A stretch of DNA of 64,000 nucleotides from Durusdinium trenchii (Eukaryota; Sar; Dinophyceae; Suessiales; Symbiodiniaceae). Below are positions 31,871 to 42,345 of this stretch, one piece after another; within the stretch, counting starts at the first letter, position 1; each line of letters opens with the position of its first letter. Both the position numbers and the translations under genes were made by a program. The notes beneath the pieces are model-generated. The model was not told the DNA's origin, made no database searches, and saw nothing but the letters and a program-made list of their open reading frames with translations. Location of the stretch: the NCBI GenBank assembly GCA_963970005.1, contig CAXAMN010022884.1, positions 912,669-976,668 of the forward strand, written 5' to 3'.

Positions 31871-32061
31871 TTGTTCTTCAGAGGTGGTAGCTTCCACCAG
31901 CTCTTGGCCAGCAAGCGCAAGCAACACCCATCTTCGACCAGCAAACCATGGTCTTTAGTTGTATACTTGGACCTGGGCATGGTATGCCAGTTTCCTCCAA
32001 TTTGGCCAGCGCCTCCATTCCACAGACAGTTGGCTCAGCATAGCTTTGGTCAGATCCAGCA

Positions 32062-33610
32062 ATGTATCAGCTGTGGAAGCTGGTGTTGGCCAAATCACCA
32101 CTGCTCTGCTTAGAAGCTTTTTGCCATGAGCTGATTCATCCACCCACTGGCTTTTTGTTGAAAGGCTCAGAAGGCCAAGATATCAGGCTCCACTTCACCT
32201 TCTCCATGCTGCTAGCTGATGGTGCAGCCCAGAAGCAAGTTTGGAGCAGCAAAGGCGACAGTGGCCCCAATGTTCGAGCCAGTGGCATGCCACAGAGGAC
32301 CAGATGCACTGCAACATCACCAAGTACAGCCAATTGGTGCTGACCAGTGATGCAGAGATTCTCCAGTCATATGCCAAATTGGATGCCAAAAAGAGCCAGT
32401 GTACCAAAGCAGAGTTTGACATGTGGCAGCAGGCCACAGGTTGGAACCACAGCTCCAAGGCTTTACTTCTCGACCAAGACTTGAAACCCATGGGCCAATT
32501 GAGGCCATGCAGCCAATTTACATGATTACATGCATAGCATACTGCAGGGGGTAGCACCCATTGTGTTATACCAGTGGCTGTGTGCCATGGAAGAAGGTTT
32601 CCAAGTATGGTCTGGCTTGGAGGCTTACTTCCAATTTTGGGTTTTCCCAAGAGCTTGGAAGTGCCAGCATGTTGGATATTTCTCCAAGAAGAAGATGACA
32701 AGCCACAAAAACAATCAAAAAGCCTCAGAGTCCAAGCTTCAGAGTGTTTAGCCATATACCCAATTGTGCGCCAGTTTGTTTACCATGTGGCATTGCCCAA
32801 TGGCCTCCAAGCTCCAGCTTGCCAGGCTTTGCTGGCAATGGCATCTCTCATTGGCCAGGTCCATGATGGAAACCTTGCTGGCATCATCAGCAAAGGCACT
32901 TTATTGCCAGCCATAGAGCTGGCCATACAGTGCTTCCAGACTGCCTTCCCAGAAGTGTCATTGATAAAGAAATGGCATTGGCTGCTCCATATGCCAGATA
33001 CACAGCAACGATTTGGCTTCCCCCCATCATGCTTTGCCAATGATAGAAAGCGCAAGCCAACCGGCCAACTGGCCACTAGTTTGCTAAACAAGAAGAATTT
33101 GAAACCAATCTCTTGGAGCAAGCTCTTGCCAAGGAGATCTGCCACTTGGACCAGCCACAGTTGTTCAAAGATGGTGTGCGTTTGGTCGACCCCATCTCAG
33201 CTTCCAAGAAAAGTTTACAAACTTTATCCAATTTGATTGGTGAGCCCATTGGAGAGGCCAAGAGCAGCCAGTGTGCCAAAGTGAACCATATGAGCTGCTT
33301 CAAGGATAACATTGTCATATACCAGGCAGGTGAGTCCATGGGGATTGCAGAATTGCATTTCCTATTGCATGATGTTGCCACTACCTTGGTGAAGTCTTGG
33401 CTGGTCAAAGAATGGCTACCGCATAAGCAATGTGCAATTTGCCAAGTGCTGGACCACAACTTGGGATTTGTACCTACAGCAGACATCATTGCGCCTGTGA
33501 TTTGCCACAAAAGCACAGGCACAGCCAAAGTGCTTCTGCCTTACCCAATCTATTCCCAAATGCTGAAGAAAAGCATCCAATCCATGCGCTTGCTGGTTTT
33601 GTCTTTCTAA
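32062..33610 (+). pseudogene. Transposon ORF, catalytic block (broken or multi-exon)
   Basis: Successive frames carry the superfamily's motifs in order: RLHFTFSMLLADGAAQKQVW with SSKGDSG (first Asp and the KG-x-x-G motif); HDYMHSILQGVAPIVLYQWL near 32525-32580 (D-x-MH); KKWHWLLHMPDTQQRFGF near 32975 (KxHxxxHxP); and CFANDRKRK near 33040, where the other copies have ESKH-like Glu motifs. This matches 19175-20050. Frames change at least five times, so this is either a multi-exon gene or decay. It is on the same strand as the host gene. The third acidic residue is not evident, which argues for inactivity. Confidence 0.5.
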
Positions 33611-34027
33611 GAAGCACCAAAATTGGCTCTATGGCATTTCATCAAGCCAGTGAATGCATGAAAAGTGGCAATGCAATAGTCGCCTGGCTTGGCATTTTAT
33701 CAAACCCAGCAAAGTGTTCATGTAGGGTGTGTTGGTATAGTTTATTGGAACATTTTGATATGAACAATTAAAAGGCTTGCCATGTAGCATTTCCATCAAA
33801 AGAAACATTTTTCAAAACCATGTGATTTTATTCGATGTAAATAAAAGCCACCAGCTAAAATCAAGCAGCTGGTTACTATCTTTTTTATTTTCAAAGCTTA
33901 TTTTCTTTACCATATGACCTTTAAAAAGTAACTTGTTAACTCTTGCTAACTAGTTATAACTTTTTAATAATTTCATGATAATTTGGTTAACTCTACTTAA
34001 CATGTTATAAAAAACAGATTATTCAAG

Positions 34028-34566
34028 ATATTACGGCCGGTAAGAACGCCGTTATGAAGATTTTGATTACGGCCGTGGCAGACCAGGTGGACGTCATCGC
34101 GTGCGATGCCAATCAGTTCACGAACCGCAACTTCCGGGGCGATCGACATGCCCATCCGGCGACCGGAGCTGTCCTCACCATCCTTGACCAGATCCTTGTT
34201 TCGGTGAACAAGAAGCGTGGGGCGAGCAAGCGCATAACCTATAACTGGGAGGTCTCAACCCTCGCCAGCGAGCAGCTCGCCGCTTTGGAAGGTCTGGACG
34301 CCGATTGCGACTCTATGCTACAGATCGCCTTAAATTACGGCAAGGACATGCATACGTTGCGGACGAGAACATCCGATACTCCGGATGATCGTGGACGAAT
34401 TGGATACGAACAGCCTCCACGTCAGAAAGAGACTACTATTAAGATTAACGAACTCCTTAAGCATTTGAATCATCTTGATCTGTGTCTGAAGAGCAGCGAT
34501 TTGGGTTACCATCATCCATTCCAGTGCAATTTTTCACTTTCACCAGAAAAATTCAATCACCTAGAT
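34028..34566 (+). CDS. Exon of the large gene, EEP-like D-x-N motif
   Basis: Starts right after ATTCAAG and reads DITAGKNAVMKILITAVADQ, then VDVIACDANQFTNRNFRGD, with a D-x-N pair typical of metal-dependent endonuclease/exonuclease/phosphatase enzymes after the H-x-N of the previous exon. A helical part follows (LTILDQILVSVNKKR; EGLDADCDSMLQIALNYGKD), then basic sequence and HHPFQCNFSLSP. It carries the hairpin at 34371-34386 (read as SDTPD). The 3' limit is uncertain; protein-like character fades after about 34560. Confidence 0.5.
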
Positions 34567-35177
34567 CAGAGAAGGATTAGATCAGAGCAGGGTCGCATGA
34601 AATTTTATGTTGTTTTACTTTTTTGCATTTTTTCACATGGTTTTATCAATTTTCCACATTTTTGATCATATTTTCACATTTTAAAACATTTTTCCACATT
34701 TTTCACATTTATTTTTCATTTTATTTTTTGTTTTAAAAAAAGTTACTCTTTTGGGGGAAAACACCTCAAACACAACATGGTTAATCAAATTGTGTTTCTT
34801 GGGGAGAAGTTATCCTAACAGCTGAACACAACTGACTGCAGCAGTCATATCACGCTCCAGTTTGCATGTGATATTTTTGCATCTTTTTGCATATTTTTGC
34901 ATATTTTCTCATGTTTCGAGATTTTTCGAGATATTTCGAGATTTTTCAAGATTTTTTGGGATTTTTTGAGTTGTTAAAATGATTTTTCCTTTTATCCCCT
35001 CGAGATGTTTTTAAGATGTTTCGAGATTTTTCGAGATTTTTTGAGTTGATTGTTGCTAAGATTTTCATTTAAAACATTTTTTGCATTTTTTGCATTTTAA
35101 ATCTCTTATCGAGATTTTAAATCTCTTCGGAAAGTCTTCCATTCCAAAACCTCTCCGGCGCAGGGTATTGAATTTTT
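34567..35177. other. Probable intron, T-rich with CGAGATTTTT words
   Basis: Composed of TTTTTCACATTTTT, TTTTTGCATATTTTT and repeated CGAGATTTTTCGAGAT words. Nothing coding was seen. Confidence 0.6.
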
Positions 35178-35435
35178 TTGGTGACACTTGCCAGCCGACA
35201 CAAGATCAGAGTTCGTGGCCAGCAATCCGCAGAGAAACGTGGCGAGAAGAATGCCGAAAGACTTGAACGTTTGAAAGAGCAATCTCGGCAGAAGAAACAA
35301 GCTCGTCGAGCAGGCTGGGACCAGTCCTGGCAGCCATCGGACCGCTGGTCCTCAGGTGCATCAAGCTCATGGTGGTACGCCGGTTCCTCCTCATCATCTT
35401 GGAACCCTGGATACCGAGGATACAGGAACTGGTAA
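35178..35435 (+). CDS. Last exon of the large gene, RG/W/S-rich tail
   Basis: Reads HKIRVRGQQSAEKRGEKNAE and LKEQSRQKKQARRAGWDQSW, then Ser/Trp-rich sequence ending NPGYRGYRNW and a stop (35433-35435). The basic helix followed by low-complexity W/S/RG residues fits a nucleic-acid-binding tail. An acceptor at about 35180-35190 is likely. It is the last protein-like frame on this strand before non-coding sequence, so I take it as the 3' end of the gene. Two more copies of the gene's private hairpin follow in the presumed 3' UTR. Confidence 0.5.
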   Translation: MVTLASRHKIRVRGQQSAEKRGEKNAERLERLKEQSRQKKQARRAGWDQSWQPSDRWSSGASSSWWYAGSSSSSWNPGYRGYRNW

Positions 35436-36050
35436 GTAGTCTCAGAGAAGCCGATATACCGGCTTGATTATAGCTAAGTGCCGGAAAGCTAAATGCATAT
35501 TTTGAAAGACCCAGATACATCAAAACTTAAGGCCCTATAGATTTGGTTTCGACTTAACGATTTGACTTGAAAAAGAAGATCTCCGATATTCCGGAACGTT
35601 CGATGCAGCAAGTATGCCTTTCGTAGATTTGTAAAGATTATCTGACGCAACCTAGATGAGCCAGAATGGCATCTACGGTCTAGTTCTGCGAAGACAGAAC
35701 TTTTGTAATTCATTTGCATCTTTTGGCTACCAAGCTTTTGTACTTTAGAGATCGTAAGCTTCGACGCGAAGAAAATTTGTGTCTGTTTTGTGTTTGGTAG
35801 TGTCCTAGGTCCCCTAGGCGTGTCTACGCTATACGTGTGTAGCACCTGTTCTCTTTGTATAGATTAGTCTGTAGCTCTTCAGTCCGCTTTCGACCTAATT
35901 CATTTGGCTCAAGACTTAGTAGCCCAATACCTGCATCCGCAGCCGTAGAAAAGGTGTGCATCACTGCCGCTCGCACACCGACCGTCATTCGTGTGACTCA
36001 CTTGGTGTTTCGATCAGGTCCAGTTAAGCAACTGCCACTTCTGGGGGAAC
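35436..36050. other. 3' flank of the large gene
   Basis: Probable 3' UTR with hairpins at 35448 and 35582. Near 35903, CATTTGGCTCAAG weakly resembles the spliced leader. No coding frame is supported. Confidence 0.5.
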
Positions 36051-36054
36051 TTAC

Positions 36055-36210
36055 CCCTCACCCCGCCCCACCCCCCCCACCCAGAGGTAAGATGTGATGA
36101 TGTGGCCGCGTGGGCCAATCATTCCGTTAGATCCCCCCCCACCCCCCGACCCCCTCACCCCACTCCACCCGGATGTAAGATGTGATGATGTGGCCGCATG
36201 GGCCAAATTG
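36055..36210. repeat. Duplicated C-rich block, about 75 bp
   Basis: Two adjoining blocks, each a C-run (CCCCACCCCCC) followed by GTAAGATGTGATGATGTGGC and CATGGGCC or CGTGGGCC. They end near 36115 and 36207. Confidence 0.85.
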
Positions 36211-36254
36211 AAATCATTGACAATTCCCACATCTCACCATCATTTCCCATCGAT

Positions 36255-36372
36255 GTGCAAGTGACCCGCTGGGTCGATGCGGTCGATGCGTAAGTGACTC
36301 TCCGATGCGCAAGTGACCCCCGATGCGCAAGTGACCCATTTTGCGATGCGCAAGTGACCCTCCTGCCGCGCG
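36255..36372. repeat. GATGCGCAAGTGACCC array
   Basis: Six to seven copies of a word of about 16 bp (GATGCGCAAGTGACCC), some shortened or spaced by a few bases. Confidence 0.85.
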
Positions 36373-37003
36373 GGGCGTCAGAACATGCACCCTATGCCCA
36401 AAAAAAACCCTATTGTAAGAATATTCAACGTTAATAAGCCGGCGCCAATAAAAATTGAAGAACTCTGGGAAAACCACTTGGCGCGCAGCCACTGATCAGC
36501 CATTTCCAAGTTCCATCAATTTCCACACACGTACTTTTAAAAAGTTGACACCTACCTCAAAGAACATTTCCTTTTCAACTGCGAAATCTCTCCATACTTC
36601 TCCCAGCGCTCTTTCTCCATGGCTTCAAACGGTTCACAGATAAACTGGTTTGTTGAAACCCGGCTTTGACAGATGCACTGATGATGACAGCAGATCCAGA
36701 GATCTAGCAAACCTTCAACTAGACCTTAAGAGAACGGACTCCTTCGCACGCACCCCACACGTCCTTCACATCATCTTGGCTTAAAGCTTGGGCGACAGGA
36801 AAAGGAATCTCTTTTCTACACCTGTCTCTCAAAGGAACACGCTGGCCCCGCTCGCTCGCGTTCATCAGTCTATAGGCCGGCATCGGTGGATTTTTGGTGT
36901 TTCATGGTGCGCTTTTAACTCTGATACGGCCACGTGATATTGCCGATTCAACGTATACCGGATCACAGTGACCGAAGAAACCTTCCTCCTCAGCGCAAGC
37001 TGA

Positions 37004-37300
37004 TTGCCTGAGGTGCTACCCACCTTGGAAGTCCACGAGTTCCCTGTCCGTACCGCCAGGTGGATCAGGGTGAGTTTCACACAACCTTTCAGCCGAGTCC
37101 CTGTGGTGGTCGTTGCCCCAACCAAGGGCAAAGGCCCGGCCGCGATCCGCTTGAAGGACATCACCGCCATCGGTTTCTCTGCCATCATCGCCAAGCCACC
37201 TAAGAGCGGCAAGGTGGAGCCAGGCGGGGAAGATCGGGAAAATGCGCCGGTGAAAATAACATCGTTAACGGATTCTATCGTTTTTCCACATGGGTTTTGA
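37004..37300 (+). CDS. Lectin-like beta-sandwich exon 1
   Basis: Reads LEVHEFPVRTARWIRVSFTQ, then PFSRVPVVVVAPTKGKG and IRLKDITAIGFSAIIAKPP. The pattern V-x-F...F..P-V-V-V, then I-R-x-x-x-I-T-x-x-G-F-x-x-x-I, is typical of H-type-lectin-like beta-sandwich repeats. Two related pieces follow on the same strand at 37.9-38.6 kb, so this is probably a multi-domain secreted or surface protein, with carbohydrate binding inferred from the family. No signal peptide was found; the 5' end is probably upstream. The end is likely at a donor after about 37215, since later residues lose the pattern. Confidence 0.45.
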   Translation: MPEVLPTLEVHEFPVRTARWIRVSFTQPFSRVPVVVVAPTKGKGPAAIRLKDITAIGFSAIIAKPPKSGKVEPGGEDRENAPVKITSLTDSIVFPHGF

Positions 37301-37898
37301 TAGAAAACAGGGAAAGGGCCATCGCGACTGTTTGTTCTAGCCAGGGTCAATCTCGCAGTTTAATTGTTTTTTGCATTTTGTTTGGCGCCTAAATCCTCTT
37401 AGGTATCCGTAGGCCACGGTGCTATTGACGTCGCAGCTTGACCCATCTTGAGGTCAATCAGATGAGAGCATGTGGGTGAGTTACCTGGCCGTTTTGCCGG
37501 GTGTTCATGAACTCAACGGTGTTTGGATGGAGGCCGGTCGTACCAACACGAAAAGCTTGAAATTTGGCAAGAAATGCAAACCTGGTGGCGACTCGGCGCA
37601 ATTGGTTTGAGCGTTTGAGGTTGGCGGTTGGTTTGAGGTAGTTTTCTACAGAGAGCGCAAGGCTCGCGTGATGCGGCAGGTTTTCTCATGGAACATGAAA
37701 AGGTTTTACAGAGTCGTGAGAGTGGCCATAAATCAATGTGGACACAGCATGAAACCAATGGTTTGACCAATGGTTCGGAGTCGGCTGGTCGGTAAAAGTT
37801 GCGTTGTGGGGTTGGCGCACGCATGCTTTGCTTCAATCCCACGCGCCCCGGAACGCTGTTTCTCAGAAGACCAACACTATCATAATGAACGATAGTGT

Positions 37899-38138
37899 TT
37901 GATATTTTGTCATTTCCTTTTAGTCCGTATATGCTGCGGTATGTTGCATCACTTTGACATGGAGGTTTGGTCTCGAGCCACGAATCGAGGTCTCAAACAG
38001 GATCCCTGGGGCGAGATTGAAGAAACTCGTTTCGAGCACACCTTCACGCGGCCACCGGCCTTGTTGACCACCATTCAGACGGTGAACAACGAGAAAGGCT
38101 TGCCGTCCAACTCACGGCCTTGGTTGACAGTTGCTCGG
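37899..38138 (+). CDS. Lectin-like beta-sandwich exon 2
   Basis: From about 37960 it reads MEVWSRATNRGLKQDPWGEI, then TRFEHTFTRPPALLTTIQTV and SRPWLTVAR, again a first half of the beta-sandwich repeat (F...F..P-P-x-L-L-T). It continues in phase at 38291 (LDGSRIEVALEMSETTEYG) if the 152 bp in between is removed. Both junctions share GCTCGG. The first 20 codons may be intronic. Confidence 0.5.
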
Positions 38139-38290
38139 ACAATCTTGGCTGTCGTTGGACACTGATTGGATTTGGTGGAATTGTTGAATCGTCCTTCGTT
38201 GCTGAGGTTGCTGTGCAGCGGGTGAATGAGGATAGCACTAAGGCCGAAGCCTCAGAATTTCCTCGCAGCCGTCTTGACATAGTGGCTCGG

Positions 38291-38596
38291 CTTGACGGAT
38301 CGCGAATCGAGGTCGCCTTGGAGATGTCTGAAACGACCGAGTACGGGAAGGCGGAGCGAGGGAGCTGGGAGGGCATGAGAATGATGGGTATGTCTGAATG
38401 GAAAGCTGCCCCTAGAAAGTCTCCAAGTGTTCGAGCCGGTCCGCAGGTTGATGAGCGCGAGAAAGTGGGCTGGATCGCCATCGAGCAAGGCATTCACACT
38501 CTCTTAGGTTCCACAGGCTGGAGTCATAGAGCTTTGAATCTGAAGATGATGTATACAACAACGGATCAACGCGGATCAACAATTCTTTCGTGTTGA
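38291..38596 (+). CDS. Lectin-like beta-sandwich exon 3
   Basis: Continues VALEMSETTEYGKAERG and later DEREKVGWIAIEQGIHTL, matching the E-x-V-G-W-x-x-x-E-x-G end of the repeat. The piece in between (GMRMMGMSEWKAAPRKSPSV) does not fit and may hold another small intron. It ends at a stop at 38594-38596, or earlier at a donor. Confidence 0.45.
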   Translation, partial: LDGSRIEVALEMSETTEYGKAERGSWEGMRMMGMSEWKAAPRKSPSVRAGPQVDEREKVGWIAIEQGIHTLLGSTGWSHRALNLKMMYTTTDQRGSTILSC

Positions 38597-38784
38597 ATGT
38601 TCATGCGTGTGGTTTGTATAACTCATATTGCTGTCAGAAGGAGGTGGCGTGGGGCCTGGATCTTTGTATGTGGTTTGCAATATGTTGCAAGCGCTAAAAG
38701 ACAATCAACTCACCGAACCAAATACACGTGCTCTCATGCATGATTAAGGCACCATTTGTTTAACGACGCATTTTTCTGGTTTGT

Positions 38785-39665
38785 TTTTGGAAGCATTTGA
38801 GGTGTTTGACATTGCAAGTGCCCGAGCATTCAAAAAGGCACAACTACGGTGGTTTGCGGAGATCTATGGAGAGTTTTCCATGTTTTTGGAATCCCCTAAA
38901 TGCCGAGTCTTCCAAAAATAAAGAGACAACTGCAAAGATGATGGGGCCCGATCTGGGAATATTATTGTTGAATGTTTAAACTAAACTTGAGGTTTTTGGC
39001 ATGCGTGTCAACATGTGTCAACGCACAACAAATGCATACCGGCTTCTATGTATAGCATTTTCCTGCCTGAATGTGCAGCCTTGTAACTTGACACACAGCA
39101 TTCAAAAGCGCCCAACTACTCGGTATGCGCGCCATAGATGGCCGTGTGCTTCTGCGCTCTTCTACGCGCGTGATTCGTTGTATTCAACATTTGCAGGGGC
39201 GCTGGTGAGAAATTGGAAGGTCTGAAGTGCGTATTGGAACACGGTTCCTGATTGGGGAGAAGAAAGATGTGTTCAAAACGCCTCAGAAATACAGACAGTT
39301 CAACGCTAACACTTCACAACCCCAGAAACTAACGACACCTCGGTGTTTTTTCACGTCTTCAGGAGCCGTTCAAGCAAAAAAGTCTTTCAGGGTATCCGGA
39401 AATAAACGCCAATTGTTTTTTTGAAAGTCTCAACAGCGACACTAAACAAAGGGAAACCAAACTGCTCAAACACAACTCCCTCATGGAGTTGCATATCTAT
39501 ATCATGAGACACAACCTGCAGTGCAATTTTCGATGATCAACCCACAAAACAAACCTGTGAGGCCTCACTGACACCGTTCAGAACCCGCAATAATAATGTA
39601 ACCATCCATAGCCCATAACATCATTACGTCATTACCCACCCACCCCACGCCACCCATGTATGTGT
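38785..39665 (+). repeat. Dispersed 0.9-kb repeat, copy 2
   Basis: Inverted partner of 15946-16850 at high identity. Relative to that copy it has an insertion of about 30-40 bp at about 38962-39000. Its ends agree with the partner, so both appear to be full copies of one element; no terminal repeat or target duplication was made out. Confidence 0.85.
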
Positions 39666-40450
39666 GTGTGTGTGGCCCCCTCTGTTTCTAAGAGTCTAAT
39701 TTGTTTCAATGCAATCGCAGGGGCGTGTGACACTCTTATCCTATCACACGCAACGAAGCTGTGGATAAGAGTCGGAAGGGAAACTTGGCCAGTTTCCTGT
39801 ACCTGCGTTTTGAACTGTTGACCCCCTCCGCTGTTTGTTGTTTCCATGGTCCTTGCATGTTAGACCCCAAAACCATTTTCCACCGCAGACTTACAGCAGA
39901 CTTGCAGCCGCGCTGAGCGTCGGATCGTTTTCTGACTGCGCTTGCGAACAGTGTTGAACAATACTTTTCCGCGGACTTTGCCACCTTTCCGTTCCATCAC
40001 CTATTTTGACCTGGGAATAGAGTTAGCTGCAAACCCATTGTCCAAGTGTGTGCCGCTGTGCCGTCCCACTTGGGTGCACAGTGTGATCCTCCGCAAGGAG
40101 GCGCCGTGTAACTGAATCAACAGTTTCCTGCACACGTTGGATTATCTTAACTGATTTTCGTTTCACCACTGTATTCTCGAAATCTAAGCCGCCGGGCTTC
40201 ACGGATTTGCGATCGTTTTTGCAACTGATTGATTGTTCACTGCGCTGCCAGCTTTCAATGTCAGGATCGAGATGAGTTTTCCTCACATGTTTCAAGTTGT
40301 ACGACTCTAAGATGTTTGCAATTGAACAGTTCCTCAGATACTTGCATGTTACTTCATCTAATTCGAACGCCCAGTACATTTCTTGATTTTTCCACCTCGT
40401 TTCTACTCTCTGTCGCTGCGAGCCTGCCGCGCTGCCGTCATACCTGCAGC
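39666..40450. other. No recognisable gene
   Basis: The minus frame at 40598-40023 (191 codons) has mixed composition without motif and is probably chance. Confidence 0.4.
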
Positions 40451-41890
40451 TGCCCGCTGGACTCATCAGCAGACGATCTTGATACTTTATCACGACTATG
40501 CAATTTCCATTTGCCGTTTCCTTATTTACCACAACCCGAGCCAAGTCACCCACCTCGGACAATTCCCATTGCGCATCCGCTACCGCCACAGCCCACACAC
40601 ACTACCCTCCAACACCTATGCTGCAGCAGCCGACATGGCCTCCACCTCATACTTTTCCTCCACCGCCACAACCTCAACTCATCCCCACCAGGCCCCGGTC
40701 ACAGTGTCTCCAGCGCCGGGCAATCCCACTCAGTACACCGCCACTTTCTCTTGAGATCCGCAGCACGATTCTCAACCTTCCCACCTGTCACCAGCCAAGA
40801 CTCCACCCAATCTACAGCTCAAGAACCGACACCTCCACCAGCCATCCATCCCACATCTTCACCAACCGCACCAGGTTCCACAGCAACAGGTCCTGCGCAC
40901 CCCTCTTCTCAACCTTCTACAGCAGCCCCTGCAGACGCTCCAAAACAGCCAGCCTCCACACATGCCGGCTCCGCCCAATCAACCGCAGCTGATTCCATCC
41001 ACCCGGCAGCGCCTCCAACCATCGAACCATCTCACCGCCGACGCCGCCGACGCAGACATCATGGACGCCGGCGCCGCCACCACAGAGGTCGATCAGACTG
41101 CCATTCCAACTGTGGCTCTCGCCACCATTCGCACACCAACACAGCCTCTCACCGGGAACCCTCTACTTCCTACACTAATTCTTCTCCATCACGCAGCCGC
41201 TCCAGCCAATCTCATCCACCCGTCACTTTGCGACCCAACACAGATTTCGCAAACTATCACTCCACCTCTGCCACAGCATCAGCTCCATCAGCTCCGCAGG
41301 ATACCTACCCCAAGCACCCCAGTGTCCGCCGTGTCCTCAACCCTTCACCCCACTTCACCCAAAAGCCTCCGCGCGAACAACTCGAGATTTGGTTGGACTA
41401 CCACGCCGATCGGCCGGTTCCTTCCAAGCACCCTCCACTTTGCGCGCAACACCGGCCTTTTTGCGCAAGGCGTGCGCGTTGCGCAAAAATTCCCTCACGA
41501 CCACGCTGAACAAGCCCGCATCCTTTTCAACACTTGGAACGCATCCTTTTCAACACTTGGAACCTTGCCAAAAACGCCCACTCCATCATCATCTCCCTCC
41601 TCGCTTGGGGCGCCGGCAAAAAGTTTGCCCACGGAGGCGAAGAACACGCAGCCACTTCTACAACAAAATCACGGCGCCGTTTTTCACCACAACGGCCGCT
41701 GCTGGGTCATCCACCCTCACAACGCCATTGTCCGTGGACTGGCTTGGTCCGCAGACGCCACACCACCAGACACATAGCCAATCTTCCACACATCCACTTT
41801 CACCTCTTTTCACTCTCAAGGTCTCACCCTTACCCCAGATACCAGCTGCCCCACGGCAAAAAAGCTGCTGCGGCTCCTGCCTGACCGCCT
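40451..41890 (+). pseudogene. Decayed proline-rich gene
   Basis: C-rich sequence in which the protein-like frame changes several times: proline-rich pieces (QQPTWPPPHTFPPPPQPQL near 40640), then QLEIWLDYHADRPVPSKHPP near 41370, FARNTGLFAQGVRVAQKF near 41440, and, after a 23-bp direct duplication at 41518-41563, LAKNAHSIIISLLAWGAGKK near 41570. Without the duplication the frame on its two sides joins (HAEQARILFNTWN to LAKNAHS). The last part reads GAVFHHNGRCWVIHPHN. I do not recognise the family. A retroelement gag-like protein is possible from the P-rich start, but no reverse transcriptase is present. Confidence 0.35.
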
Positions 41891-41892
41891 AA

Positions 41893-42345
41893 TTCATTTC
41901 CGTTGCAAGCCTGCAGTTTGTGTGACTTATGACCACTTTCGTGCCATGATTTTTCGGCGGTTGGTTTTTCAGTTGTGTTTTTCATGACTAACATGCATGA
42001 CTGACGTCACCGTGGCTCGATTGAATTCAATTGCTCCACAATTAAGGATCCTAGATATAAAAAAATCCAGATTAATCTGGTTTGAAACGAATCAACCTGG
42101 ATTGGTTCCCCATTTTTTTCAATCTGCAGGATTGGTTCTGAGGTCGTATATGAACACCAATCTGCAAATTTCTGGATTGATTCTGATGGAGACCATAAAT
42201 CTTGAACCCAGGCAACTTGTTGTAAAATGAAAAACCAATCCAGGCTTGGTTTATTTGCGCTAGGTTGTGTATGAAAATAGTGATCTAGCTTGTTTCTGTG
42301 GTATGCCAAAAGTGAGCACGTAGACACATTTTTTCTGCTGGTCAG
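41893..42345. other. No recognisable gene
   Basis: AT-rich with repeated AATCTGG/CCAGATT and GGATTGGTT words; no coding signal. Confidence 0.4.

Larger units (their letters stand above)
26051..34027 (+). mobile_element. 7,977-bp transposon-like giant intron
   Basis: The intron starts GTACAG and ends ATTCAAG. Just inside are inverted repeats of 27 bp (26058-26084, AATAATCTG + T-run + ATAACATGTTA) and 26 bp (33998-34023, the exact inverse apart from one T). CAAG stands on both sides (26047-26050 and 34024-34027), as a short target duplication would. Splicing at CAAG/GTACAG and CAAG/ATATT joins FHINAHAFQQ to DITAGKNAVM in phase 1, an uninterrupted protein. Inside are a 174-codon frame, two blocks of transposase-superfamily coding remains (27.2-28.2 and 32.0-33.6 kb) and large tandem arrays (28.8-31.9 kb). 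This looks like a once-autonomous DNA transposon that the host splices out. Confidence 0.7.
21766..35595 (+). repeat. Private hairpin family, stem-AYATNC-stem, 12 copies
   Basis: Copies: 21766-21779 TCCG/CGGA; 22503-22518 TGCCG/CGGCA; 22635-22650 GTCCG/CGGAC; 22824-22839 TTCCG/CGGAA; 23104-23119 TGCCG/CGGCA; 23210-23225 GGCCG/CGGTC; 25256-25271 CGCCG/CGGCG; 25725-25738 CGCG/CGCG; 25951-25962 CCG/CGG; 34371-34386 ATCCG/CGGAT; 35448-35465 AAGCCG/CGGCTT; 35582-35595 TCCG/CGGA. Loops are ATATGC, ACATTC, ATATTC, ATATAC or ATACTC. All share one orientation. Ten lie in exons and two just past the stop codon; none was seen in the introns, although these make up most of the span. Confidence 0.9.

Noticed and set aside
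32000..33700. A fourth hairpin family built from TTGGCA/TGCCA words in the intron transposon
   Set aside because: These words are frequent, but loop and stem are not constant, so base composition or codon use explains them as well.
35895..35915. Spliced-leader relict near CATTTGGCTCAAG
   Set aside because: Only 13 of 18 positions match without gaps, and no processed gene follows; a chance match is likely.
40229..40900. N-terminal half of the 426-codon frame as an intact protein
   Set aside because: Proline/His/Ser-rich sequence in all three plus frames of a C-rich region; only later pieces look like protein and they change frame.
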